Assembly (NCBI RefSeq): GCF_009602465.1
Contig: NZ_WBKP01000012.1
Location: 22,487 to 86,486 of the forward strand
Source: Cumulibacter manganitolerans
Lineage (GTDB): Bacteria; Actinomycetota; Actinomycetes; Mycobacteriales; Antricoccaceae
Reading direction: 5' to 3'
Length of the DNA stretch: 64,000 nucleotides
Below the pieces are notes generated by a model. The model had not been told where the DNA came from. It worked only from the letters and a program-made list of their open reading frames with translations, and made no database searches. The position numbers and the translations under genes were made by a program. Each line of letters begins with the position of its first letter. Position 1 is the first letter of the stretch. Positions 8,294 to 16,285 of the stretch are shown here, one piece after another.

Positions 8294-8959
8294 ATGGGTG
8301 TACCGGCGAGGCCGGCCGACGATCCGGCCGCCTGGTTCACGCGCCCCACCCTGCGCGGCGGCCACGTCACGCTGCGTCCGCTGCGTCTCGCGGACGCCGA
8401 GGCGTGGCCGGCGCTGCTCGGCGACGAGGCCACGGCTCGGGAGGTGTGGGCGTGGATGACCGTCGCCCGGCCGCGCGATGCCGAGCAGGCGCGCGCGGTG
8501 GTGCGGGCGCACCTGCAGCGGCAGGACGATCGCCAGTCGGTGTGCTTCACGCAGACCACGCCGCGGGACGACGCGCCGATCGGGATGACCAGCTTCTACG
8601 ACATCGATCCGGCCGTGCGCACCCTCGCGATCGGCTGGACGTGGATCGCCAAGCCGTACTGGGCGAGCGGTGTCAACACCGAGGCCAAGCTGCTGTTGCT
8701 GAGCCGGGCGTTCGACGAGCTGGGTGCGGCACGGGTGGTGTGGCACGTCGACATCAACAACGCCCGCTCGCAGGCAGCGGTGCGCGCGCTCGGCGCGGTG
8801 CAGGAGGGGATCCTGCGCAAGCACCGCATCCGCCCCGACGGCAGCTGGCGCGACACCGTGCAGTTCTGCATGACGGACGACGACTGGCCGGCCGCGCGTG
8901 CGGCGTTGCGCATTCGGCTGGCAGCGAAAGCCCGAACGGGGCCGCGCGAGGTTTCGTAG
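8294..8959 (+). CDS. GNAT family N-acetyltransferase (RimJ/RimL type)
   Basis: A 221-residue acetyltransferase of the GNAT superfamily, most like the RimJ/RimL protein-alpha-N-acetyltransferase subgroup. Visible features are TLRGGHVTLRPLRLADAEAW at the start (strand 1), IGWTWIAKPYWASGVNTEAK covering the acetyl-CoA binding region, and ARVVWHVDINNARSQAAVRALGAVQEGILRKH, the diagnostic N-x-x-S-x-x-x-x-x-x-x-G helix with the trailing HRI segment. The substrate may be a ribosomal protein N-terminus, an antibiotic or a metabolite; sequence does not decide. A GGAGAGGA site supports the ATG. Confidence 0.87.
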   Translation: MGVPARPADDPAAWFTRPTLRGGHVTLRPLRLADAEAWPALLGDEATAREVWAWMTVARPRDAEQARAVVRAHLQRQDDRQSVCFTQTTPRDDAPIGMTSFYDIDPAVRTLAIGWTWIAKPYWASGVNTEAKLLLLSRAFDELGAARVVWHVDINNARSQAAVRALGAVQEGILRKHRIRPDGSWRDTVQFCMTDDDWPAARAALRIRLAAKARTGPREVS

Positions 8960-8968
8960 TGTGGAGCC

Positions 8969-9283
8969 ATGTCTGATCTGTCCACGCCGAACGAGCTGCT
9001 CGAGCGGCTCGCCCAGCACACCGCCGACATCGAGCGCCGCGCCGCCGAGGATTCGGGCTTCGAGCCGTACGCCGTGCTCGGGCTGCACGCCGACGTCCGG
9101 CCCTACCTCGACAACTGGGCGTCGTACAACACCGAGCAACGCACCGTGATCGCCGAGACGGTCAACTACATCACGCAGGTCGCCGATCCGTTCGCGGACG
9201 CCGGCGCCGACGGCTACGACGACGACCGGGCGATGGTGGCCGAGCTCCCGGGGCGCATCAAGGCGCTGGCCGACCCGGAGTAG
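8969..9283 (+). CDS. hypothetical protein, 104 aa
   Basis: I do not recognise this small acidic protein. It is predicted to be helical, begins MSDLSTPNELLERLAQH, and has no membrane segment, signal peptide or cysteine. The central LHADVRPYLDNWASYNTEQR and ETVNYITQVADPF segments look like a compact helical bundle. Codon use is like that of its neighbours, which supports a real gene. TAGTGT six bases before the ATG looks like a -10 element, which would make the transcript leaderless. It ends convergent with the thioesterase gene. Confidence 0.7.
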   Translation: MSDLSTPNELLERLAQHTADIERRAAEDSGFEPYAVLGLHADVRPYLDNWASYNTEQRTVIAETVNYITQVADPFADAGADGYDDDRAMVAELPGRIKALADPE

Positions 9284-9333
9284 CGGACCCGCTCGGGGGG
9301 CGCGGCGGATGACGCCGGCGAGCATCGACCGCG

Positions 9334-10047
9334 CTATGCGCCGGCCCGCGGGTCGGTGTCCGTCGGGTCGTAGTCGGCGGCATCGCTCATCGGCACGCTG
9401 AGCGCGTCGCGGGCGAACCGGGGGACGATGAACAGGCCCGACGCCTCGACCGTCACCCGGCCCTCTGCGTCCAGCACCTGGCCGCGCACGTAGGTGCGCC
9501 AGCCTGCGACCCGCTCCAGCCAGGCCTCGGCGGTGAGATCCTGCTGCAGCGGCGACGGTCGCCGGTACGAGACCTCCAGGGACGCCGTCATGCCCGGCCG
9601 GCCGGCCAGCGGCGGGACCGACCCGAGCACCTGGTCGAGCACCAGCGCCAGGACGCCGCCGTGCACGTGCCGCGGCGGCCCCTCGTAGGCCGCGCCCAGG
9701 TTGAACCGGCAGGTCACCCGCTTGGCCGCCTTGTCCCGCTCCATCCGCAGCGGCGGCGCGAACGCGTTGCGGCGGCCGACCGCGGGATTGCCCGGGTCGC
9801 GCAGCCGCCCGTCGCTGCTGACCTGCAGCCCGACCGGTCCGTCGTGCGCGTCCGCGAGCAGCCGCCGGCCGACGGCACGGACCTCCGCCGTCAGCGCGTC
9901 GAGGTCGGCGACGTCGACGCGGGTGCGGATCGTCGCGTCGAGCAGCTCGCGGACCGCGTCCGCGAGCGCCTCGTGGGCGCGCTCCTTCTCGCGAAGCCCC
10001 TCCGGGTCCTCGACCTCGACAGTGACCGGCACGAATCCATCTGACAC
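9334..10047 (-). CDS. PaaI-family thioesterase (hotdog fold)
   Basis: A 237-residue protein with an N-terminal helical region of about 90 residues followed by a hotdog thioesterase domain: NLGAAYEGPPRHVHGGVLALVLDQVLG is the diagnostic central helix with the HGG motif, then TASLEVSYRRPSPL and AWLERVAGWRTYVRGQV strands. Members hydrolyse acyl- or aryl-CoA thioesters. The GTG start at 10047 was chosen because it gives MSDGFVPVTVEVED; the frame remains open far upstream only because it runs antisense to the molybdoenzyme gene. It is divergent from that gene, with about 90 bp between them. Confidence 0.85.
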   Translation of the reverse strand: MSDGFVPVTVEVEDPEGLREKERAHEALADAVRELLDATIRTRVDVADLDALTAEVRAVGRRLLADAHDGPVGLQVSSDGRLRDPGNPAVGRRNAFAPPLRMERDKAAKRVTCRFNLGAAYEGPPRHVHGGVLALVLDQVLGSVPPLAGRPGMTASLEVSYRRPSPLQQDLTAEAWLERVAGWRTYVRGQVLDAEGRVTVEASGLFIVPRFARDALSVPMSDAADYDPTDTDPRAGA

Positions 10048-10137
10048 CCGCTCATTGTCCGCCAGCCGGGCGCGTCGGCGTCGCGCGGGGCGGCCACGGC
10101 CGGCTCCCGGGGTTGCCCGCCGGGCTACCCTCGGCGT

Positions 10138-12393
10138 ATGGGAACGATCCACATCAGCCACTGGGGAACGTTCGAGGCAGAGGTGCAGGACGGGCGCATC
10201 ACGGCCGTCACGCCGTACTCCGACGACCCCGACCCGCACCGCATCATCGAGAACGTCGTCGCGATGCAGGACCACCCGACGCGCATCGACCGGCCGTACG
10301 TGCGCCGCGGATGGCTCGAGAACGGCCCGGGGCCCAGCGAGCGGCGCGGCCGCGACGAGTTCGTGCCGGTCTCCTGGGACCGGGCGCTCGACCTCGTCGC
10401 CGCCGAGCTGCGCAGGCTGTACGACGGGCCCGGACCGGAGTCGATCTACGGCGGCTCCTACGGCTGGTCCAGCGCCGGCCGGTTCCACCACGCCCAGTCC
10501 CAGCTCAAGCGCTTCCTGTCCGCGGCCGGCGGCTACGTCGGGCACGTCAACAACTACAGCTTCGGCGCCTCGGCGCCGTTCCTGAGCCACGTCATCGCCA
10601 CCGAGGCGCAGTGGGAGACGAAGGCGACGACCTGGAAGTCGATCGCGGAGAACGCCGAGCTCATCGTCGCCATCGGCGGTCTGGCCCGCAAGAACTCCGG
10701 CATCGCCAACGGCGGCGCCATTCGCCATGACCTGGTCGGCTGGCTGGAGCAGGCCCGCGCCAACGGGGCCGAGGTGGTCAGCCTCTCGCCGCTGCGGGAC
10801 GACCTGCCGGTCGAGGGCCGCTGGATCCCGGTCCGTCCGGCCTCCGACGGCGCGCTGCTGCAGGCGGTGGCGCACACCCTCGTCGAGGAGGATCTGTACG
10901 ACAAGGAGTTCATCGCCAACTACACGGTCGGCTTCGACCTGTTCGCCCAGTCCCTCGAGGGGCGCACCCCCGAGTGGGCGGCGGAGCAGTGCGGCGTGCC
11001 GGCCGAGCAGATCCGCGAGCTGGCCCGCGAGATGGCAGCCAAGCGCACGTTCCTGACGATGTCGTGGTCGATGCAGCGCCAGCAGTACGGCGAGCAGACG
11101 ATGTGGCTCGGCGTGTGCGTGGCCGCGTTGCTCGGGCAGATCGGCCTGCCCGGTGGCGGCTTCGGGCACGGCTACGCGAGCACCAACCGGGTCGGGCACA
11201 GCGAGATGGCGCTGGGGCTGCCGACGTTCAGCAAGGGGCACAACCCGGTCCGGACGTTCATCCCCGTCAGCCGCATCTCCGACATGATGCTGCAGCCCGG
11301 CCGGCAGTACTCCTACGACGGCAAGACCCTCACCTACCCGGACATCAAGCTGGTCTATTGGGCCGGCGGCAACCCGTTCCACGCGCACCCGGACCTGAAG
11401 CGGCTGCGCGAAGCATTCAGCCGCATCGATACGTTCGTGGTCCAGGAGTCGGCGTGGACGGCCACCGCCCGGCACGCCGACATCGTGCTGCCGGCGACGC
11501 TCTCGATCGAGCGCGACGACCTCGGGGCCGCGGTCACCGAGGACAAGCTGGTCCCGATGCGCCAGATCGTCCAGCCGTACCGGGAGGCGCGCGACGACTA
11601 CTGGATCCTCCAGCAGCTCGCGCGCAGGCTCGGCTGCGATGACGCGTTCTCCGAGGGCAAGACGGTCATCGAGTGGCTGCAGTGGATGTACGAGCGGTTC
11701 GTCGCGAAGTACGCCTCCCGGGGGCACGAGCTGCCGACGTGGGAGCAGTTCTGGGGCGGCGGCCGGCCCATCGACGTCCCCAAGTCCGATCCCGACCGCG
11801 TGATGCACAGCGAGTTCCGCGCCGATCCCACCGGCGCGCCGCTGCGCACCCCCAGCAAGCGCATCCACCTGCAGTCGGACGAGATCGAGGAGTTCGGCTA
11901 CGACGACTGCCCGGGGACGCCGACCTGGAAGGCACCGGACGACTGGGCCAACCGCGCCGACTATCCGCTCGCCCTGATCGCCAACCAGCCCAAGACGCGG
12001 CTGCACAGCCAGCTCGATCCCGGCGGCTACTCGGCCGCGTCGAAGGTGGCCGGGCGCGAGCCGATCCGCCTGCATCCCGCGGACGCGGCCGAGCGGGGCA
12101 TCGCCGACGGCGACGTCGTGAAGGTCTCGAGCCCGCGCGGCTTCTGCCTGGCGGGGGCCATGCTGTCCGAGGACCTGATGCGCGGTGTCGTACAGCTCTC
12201 GACGGGTGCCTGGTACGACCCCGACGACGACGGCAACTGCATGCACGGCAACCCCAACGTGCTGCTCAAGGACATCCCGACCTCGAAGTTCAGCCGCGGC
12301 AACGTCGGACAGCACGTGCAGGTGCAGGTCGAGAAGTACGCCGGCAGCCCGCCGCCGGTGACCGTGTGGTCGCCGCCGCGCATCGCCGGCTAG
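10138..12393 (+). CDS. molybdopterin-dependent S/N-oxide reductase (BisC/DmsA-like, cytosolic)
   Basis: A 751-residue catalytic subunit of the DMSO reductase family, type without an N-terminal 4Fe-4S cluster. GGSYGWSSAGRFHHAQ (residues about 106-120) holds the Ser molybdenum ligand (second Ser after Trp); later segments bind the two molybdopterin guanine dinucleotides (YWAGGNPFHAHPDL, VVQESAWTATARHADIVLPA, NQPKTRLHSQLDPGGYS). It resembles biotin sulfoxide and TMAO reductases. There is no twin-arginine signal, so it should act in the cytosol, for example reducing biotin or methionine sulfoxide. No membrane anchor or electron-transfer subunit gene is adjacent. TACCCT six bases before the ATG suggests a leaderless transcript. 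Confidence 0.9.
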   Translation: MGTIHISHWGTFEAEVQDGRITAVTPYSDDPDPHRIIENVVAMQDHPTRIDRPYVRRGWLENGPGPSERRGRDEFVPVSWDRALDLVAAELRRLYDGPGPESIYGGSYGWSSAGRFHHAQSQLKRFLSAAGGYVGHVNNYSFGASAPFLSHVIATEAQWETKATTWKSIAENAELIVAIGGLARKNSGIANGGAIRHDLVGWLEQARANGAEVVSLSPLRDDLPVEGRWIPVRPASDGALLQAVAHTLVEEDLYDKEFIANYTVGFDLFAQSLEGRTPEWAAEQCGVPAEQIRELAREMAAKRTFLTMSWSMQRQQYGEQTMWLGVCVAALLGQIGLPGGGFGHGYASTNRVGHSEMALGLPTFSKGHNPVRTFIPVSRISDMMLQPGRQYSYDGKTLTYPDIKLVYWAGGNPFHAHPDLKRLREAFSRIDTFVVQESAWTATARHADIVLPATLSIERDDLGAAVTEDKLVPMRQIVQPYREARDDYWILQQLARRLGCDDAFSEGKTVIEWLQWMYERFVAKYASRGHELPTWEQFWGGGRPIDVPKSDPDRVMHSEFRADPTGAPLRTPSKRIHLQSDEIEEFGYDDCPGTPTWKAPDDWANRADYPLALIANQPKTRLHSQLDPGGYSAASKVAGREPIRLHPADAAERGIADGDVVKVSSPRGFCLAGAMLSEDLMRGVVQLSTGAWYDPDDDGNCMHGNPNVLLKDIPTSKFSRGNVGQHVQVQVEKYAGSPPPVTVWSPPRIAG

Positions 12394-13283
12394 CCGGCTG
12401 CGCCGCCTTGCTCGGCCATCAGCCGGGCAAGCGCCTGGGAGGCCGCGCCGACCTCGTGACCGAGCGGCACGGTGGCGCCGCCCACGACGTCCTGCTGTGC
12501 CCCGCCGAGCGCCACCAGCGTGCCCGGGTGGGCGTGTTGGACGGCCTGGACGAGCTGCTGCGCGGCCGGCACGTCGCCCGCCCGTGGCACGGCCAGCACG
12601 ATCGCCGTCGCCTCGCGGGCGGCGACCGCCGCCACCCAGTCGGCGACCGGCAGGTCGGCGCCGAGGTAGTCGACGGACAGGCCGCGTCGGCGGGCGGCGA
12701 TCGCGAAGCTCAGCGCGCCGATCTCGTGCCGCGCGCCCGGCGGCAGGCCGACCAGCACGCGTGGCCCGGTCTCGTGCGCGCCGGCTGCCTCGAAGCCGAC
12801 GGCCAGCCGGCGCATGACGGCGTTGGAGGCGAGATGCTCGCCGGCCACGCTGACCGAGCCGTCTGCCCACGCCTCACCGAGGGCTCTCATCGCCGGAAGG
12901 ACGTGGGTGTCCGCGACGGTCTCGTGGCCGCCGGACGCGAACATCTCGTCCAGGCTGGCGGCGAGCCGCTCGGCGTCCAGCGCGGCCGCGGCCGCCAGCA
13001 GCTCCGCGCGGAGCTCGGGCCGGGGGGCCCGCGCGCCGGGCGGCGGATCGACGTCGGGTAGCCGCTCGACGCGGGCTCGCGCCTCGCTGGCCGCGAGACT
13101 CGGCGTCCAGCCGGCAGCGACCAGGCGCGCCATCTCGGCGAGCACGCGTAGGTCGGCCTCGTCGTAGAGCCGGTATCCGCCTTCGCTGCGCGTGGGGGTG
13201 ACCACGCCGTACCGGCCCTCCCAGGCCCGCAGGGTGGCGGCGCTGATGCCCAGCCGGGCCGCGGCTGCCTTGATCGTCAGCAC
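12390..13283 (-). CDS. MerR-family transcriptional regulator with cobalamin-binding domain (CarH/LitR type)
   Basis: A 297-residue regulator. An N-terminal MerR helix-turn-helix (LTIKAAAARLGISAATLRAW) is followed by a helical bundle with Trp139 and Glu149-His150 in the exact Wx9EH spacing that shields the upper face of adenosylcobalamin in CarH, then a Rossmann-like B12-binding domain with His186 (PGARHEIG) as the probable lower axial ligand. Known CarH/LitR proteins bind operators in the dark and are released by light-driven Co-C bond cleavage. The GTG start puts the HTH at the N-terminus. It is divergent from the flavoprotein-photolyase operon, which it probably represses. Its last four coding bases overlap the end of the convergent molybdoenzyme gene. 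Confidence 0.9.
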   Translation of the reverse strand: MLTIKAAAARLGISAATLRAWEGRYGVVTPTRSEGGYRLYDEADLRVLAEMARLVAAGWTPSLAASEARARVERLPDVDPPPGARAPRPELRAELLAAAAALDAERLAASLDEMFASGGHETVADTHVLPAMRALGEAWADGSVSVAGEHLASNAVMRRLAVGFEAAGAHETGPRVLVGLPPGARHEIGALSFAIAARRRGLSVDYLGADLPVADWVAAVAAREATAIVLAVPRAGDVPAAQQLVQAVQHAHPGTLVALGGAQQDVVGGATVPLGHEVGAASQALARLMAEQGGAAG

Positions 13284-13357
13284 CGCGCCGCCCCCGCTGG
13301 GCGGGACCTCGCCGCGCGGTCCGTCATGTCGTCCGCACCATGGGCTGCGCCTCCAAC

Positions 13358-13411
13358 TTTCGACAATCCTTTGACAAAGGTTACACGGACCTTCTACAGT
13401 TTGTCGAAGGT
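13358..13411 (+). promoter_or_regulatory. promoter of the light cluster with overlapping operator repeats
   Basis: A consensus -35 TTGACA (13371-13376) lies 18 bp from a TACAGT -10 (13395-13400). The -35 is embedded in a perfect 13-bp palindrome CCTTTGACAAAGG (13368-13380). Further repeats surround it: TTCGACAA (13359-13366) inverted against TTGTCGAA (13401-13408), and ACCTTC (13389-13394) against GAAGGT (13406-13411). Such clustered half-sites across -35 and -10 match how CarH/LitR tetramers block promoters. The assignment to the adjacent MerR-B12 regulator is an inference. Confidence 0.75.
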
Positions 13412-13500
13412 TCTCGCATACCAAACCGCATCCGGCGGCCGCGACGAACACCGGGCATGCGCAGGGCGCGCACGCACCGCCAGAGACCAGGAGGACGTCG

Positions 13501-14775
13501 ATGTCCGTTCCCACCCGGCCGAGCGTCGCCGTGATCGGCGCCGGAGTGTCCGGCCTCAGCGCCGCCTACCTGCTGCGGCGCAACCACGACGTGACGCTCT
13601 TCGAGTCCGACGGCCGGGTCGGCGGGCACGCCCACACCCACGACGTGACCGGGTCGCGGTCCCAGCCGCTGCACATCGACACCGGCTTCATCGTGATGAA
13701 CGACAAGACCTACCCCAACCTGCTGAGGCTGTTCGGTGAGCTCGGCGTGCAGACCCGCCCTGCCGAGATGAGCATGAGCATCTCGTGCCAGGAGTGCGGG
13801 CTCTCGTACGCCGGCGGCAGCGGCGTCGGCGGCATCCTGGCCCAGCCGGGACGGCTGCGGGACTCCCGGTTCCGCAGCCTGCTGGCCCAGGTGCCGCAGT
13901 TCCACCGCGACGCGCGCCGGCTGCTGGCCAGCACCCAGCAGGCGGACCTCGAGCTCACGTGGGGCCAGTTCCTGCAGCGGGGGGCGTACGGTGCCTACTT
14001 CGTCGAGCACTTCGCCATACCGCTGGTCTCCTGCGTGTGGTCGTGCGGGCACCAGGATGCCGAGAGCTATCCGGCACGGCACCTCTTCCAGTTCCTCGAG
14101 CACCACGGCATGCTGCGGATCACCGGCTCCCCCACCTGGCGCACCGTGGTCGGCGGCTCGCGCACCTACGTCTCGCGGATCGTCGAACGGCTCGACGACG
14201 TGCGGATCGGCTCCGCGGTGACGGCGGTGGAACGCCACGACGACGGCGTCGACGTCCGCTCGGCGAGCGGCCTGGAACGGTTCGACCGGGTCGTCGTGGC
14301 CACCCACGCCGATCAGGCCCTGGACCTGCTGGCGGACGCGACTCCGGACGAGAAGACCGACCTGATGGCGATCCGCTACTCCACGAACGAGACGTGGCTG
14401 CACACCGACGAGTCGGTGCTGCCGACGCTGCGGCGAGCGCGGGCCTCCTGGAACTACCGCCTCCCCACGTGCCGCGGCAACACCGACGACGTGACCGTGA
14501 GCTACTGGATGAACCGCCTGCAGGGACTGGACGACGACGTCGAGCACCTGGTGACGCTCGGCGCCAGCGGACGGGTCGACCCGGAGCGGGTGACGGCGAG
14601 AATGACGTACACCCACCCGATCTTCACCGCCGCGGCGGTGGCCGCGGCGGAGCGGCTGCGGGACTCCGGCGGCGACCGGCTGGCGTTCGCCGGCGCGCAC
14701 CTCGGCTGGGGGTTCCACGAGGACGGCTGCCGCTCCGGGATCGCGGCGGCCGCGAAGTTCGGGGCGACGTGGTGA
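13501..14775 (+). CDS. FAD-dependent amine oxidase-like oxidoreductase (COG2907 type)
   Basis: A 424-residue flavoprotein. VAVIGAGVSGLSAAYLL at the N-terminus is the FAD-binding Rossmann motif, followed by the GGHAHTHDV segment and IDTGFIVMNDKTYPNL; the C-terminus AFAGAHLGWGFHEDGC closes the FAD site. This subgroup of the NAD(P)/FAD amine oxidase superfamily is often found beside DUF1365 and cyclopropane-fatty-acid-synthase-like genes and is suspected to act on membrane fatty acids. GGAGG upstream of the ATG supports the start. It is the first gene of a run on the + strand in which each junction to CPBP is a 4-base start/stop overlap. Confidence 0.87.
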   Translation: MSVPTRPSVAVIGAGVSGLSAAYLLRRNHDVTLFESDGRVGGHAHTHDVTGSRSQPLHIDTGFIVMNDKTYPNLLRLFGELGVQTRPAEMSMSISCQECGLSYAGGSGVGGILAQPGRLRDSRFRSLLAQVPQFHRDARRLLASTQQADLELTWGQFLQRGAYGAYFVEHFAIPLVSCVWSCGHQDAESYPARHLFQFLEHHGMLRITGSPTWRTVVGGSRTYVSRIVERLDDVRIGSAVTAVERHDDGVDVRSASGLERFDRVVVATHADQALDLLADATPDEKTDLMAIRYSTNETWLHTDESVLPTLRRARASWNYRLPTCRGNTDDVTVSYWMNRLQGLDDDVEHLVTLGASGRVDPERVTARMTYTHPIFTAAAVAAAERLRDSGGDRLAFAGAHLGWGFHEDGCRSGIAAAAKFGATW

Positions 14776-15524
14776 GAATCGCCAGCGTGCCCGAGGTTCC
14801 GGCGCTCGTCGTCGGCGAGGTGCGGCACACCCGGCGGCAGCCGATCCGCCACGGCTTCCGCAACCGGACCTACCAGTGGCTGGTGGACGTCGAGGACCTG
14901 CCGCGGCTGCCCCGGTGGATCCGGCCGCTGGCCCGCTTCGACGTGGCCGACCACCTCGACGGCGCGCGCCTCGGCGGCGGGATCCGTGGCGACCTCGCCC
15001 GCTTCCTGGCCGGCCGAGGGGTGTTCCTGGCAGCCGACGATCGCGTGCTGATGCTCGCGAACGCCCGGGTCCTCGGCCACGTCTTCGACCCGCTGACCGT
15101 GTTCTGGTGCCTGCGCCCCGACAACTCCGTGGTCGCCATCGTCTTCGAGGTGCACAACACCTACGGCGAGCGGCATGCCTACCTGCTGGACGTCGACGAC
15201 GCAGGTCGCGCGCAGCTGCCGAAGACCTTCTATGTCTCGCCGTTCAACGACGTCACCGGCCACTACGACGTCCGCACCCGGTTGACCGATCAGGTCGTCT
15301 CGACCACGATCGCGCTCACCCGCGACGGCGAGGCCGCCTTCAGCGCCTCGACGCGCGGCACGCCGCGCCGAGCCACCGTCCCCGCGCTGCTGCGCGCGGC
15401 GCTCACCCACCCGCTCATGACCCAGCGGACGAGTGCGCTGATCCGCCTGCACGGAATCTGGCTATGGTTGCGACGACTGCCGATCATGCCCCGACCGCCG
15501 CACTCCCCGGAGGCCGTCCGATGA
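14772..15524 (+). CDS. DUF1365 domain-containing protein
   Basis: A 250-residue protein of the DUF1365 family: VVGEVRHTRRQPIRHGFRNRTY at the N-terminus, GHVFDPLTVFWCL and EVHNTYGERHAYL in the middle, and KTFYVSPFNDVTGHYDV, the most conserved block. Its biochemical function is not established; genes of this family accompany the flavin oxidase of the previous gene and fatty-acid-modifying enzymes in light or oxidative-stress clusters of other bacteria. The GTG start overlaps the previous stop codon as GTGA, implying translational coupling. A hydrophobic stretch near the C-terminus (IWLWLRRLPIM) may contact the membrane. Confidence 0.85.
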   Translation: MRIASVPEVPALVVGEVRHTRRQPIRHGFRNRTYQWLVDVEDLPRLPRWIRPLARFDVADHLDGARLGGGIRGDLARFLAGRGVFLAADDRVLMLANARVLGHVFDPLTVFWCLRPDNSVVAIVFEVHNTYGERHAYLLDVDDAGRAQLPKTFYVSPFNDVTGHYDVRTRLTDQVVSTTIALTRDGEAAFSASTRGTPRRATVPALLRAALTHPLMTQRTSALIRLHGIWLWLRRLPIMPRPPHSPEAVR

Positions 15525-16285
15525 GCACAGTGACACTGCGCGACCGACGCTGCTGGATCGTCGGGGCCTCGAGCGGCATCGGGGCCGCACTCGCCACCGA
15601 ACTGCGCGCCCGCGGAGCCCACGTCGCCATCAGCGCTCGCCGCGCGGATCGGCTCGAGGGGGTGTCGCGAGGGGACATGGTCACCGTTCCCTGCGACGTC
15701 ACCGATCCCGCGGCGGTCGCCACGGCGGCGGCGAGCGTGGAGGCGCAGCTCGGTGGGATCGACCTGGTGGTCTGGAGTGCCGGGATGTGGGGGCAGCTGG
15801 ACGCCCTGCAGTGGGACCGCGAGTCGTTCGCCGAGCACGTGGAGGTCAACCTCCTCGGCCTGAACAACGTGCTCGCCGCGGTGGTGCCGCAGATGGTGGC
15901 CCGCGGCGCCGGCCAGATCGTCGGAATCGCCTCGGTCGCCGGCTACCGCGGCCTGCCCGGCGCCGAGGCGTACGGCGCGACGAAGGCGGCCCAGCTGGTC
16001 CTGCTGGAGTCGCTGCGCGCCTCCTTGGCGAAGCGCAACGTCGCCGTCACGACCGTCGCGCCGGGCTTCGTGCGCACCGAGATGACGGAGTCCAACTCCT
16101 TCCCGATGCCGTTCATCATCGATCCCGACGAGGCGGCCCGCGCGATCGCCGACGGGCTCGAGAAGGGGCGGCACGAGATCGTCTTCCCGCTGCCGATGGC
16201 GGTGCTGATGAAGGTGGCCAGGCTGCTGCCGCAGCGCGCATGGGACGCGATCGCGGCCCGCTTCGCCGCAGGGAGGCGTCGATGA
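15521..16285 (+). CDS. SDR family NAD(P)-dependent oxidoreductase
   Basis: A 254-residue short-chain dehydrogenase. GASSGIG is the cofactor turn, ARR after strand 2 indicates NADP(H), WSAG replaces NNAG, and AYGATKAAQ contains the catalytic Tyr-Lys pair with the Ser in IASVAGYRG. The C-terminal FPLPMAVLMKVARLLP region is amphipathic, as in SDRs that act on membrane lipids. The ATG overlaps the preceding TGA (ATGA), so it is translated together with DUF1365 and the photolyase. Conserved presence in this operon suggests work on the same lipid or quinone substrate as the flavin oxidase, but that is inferred. Confidence 0.86.
   Translation: MSTVTLRDRRCWIVGASSGIGAALATELRARGAHVAISARRADRLEGVSRGDMVTVPCDVTDPAAVATAAASVEAQLGGIDLVVWSAGMWGQLDALQWDRESFAEHVEVNLLGLNNVLAAVVPQMVARGAGQIVGIASVAGYRGLPGAEAYGATKAAQLVLLESLRASLAKRNVAVTTVAPGFVRTEMTESNSFPMPFIIDPDEAARAIADGLEKGRHEIVFPLPMAVLMKVARLLPQRAWDAIAARFAAGRRR

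Noticed and set aside
10053..12870. long minus-strand open frame continuous with the thioesterase gene
   Set aside because: Only its last 237 codons have a family signature; the rest is antisense to the molybdoenzyme and the end of the MerR-B12 gene.
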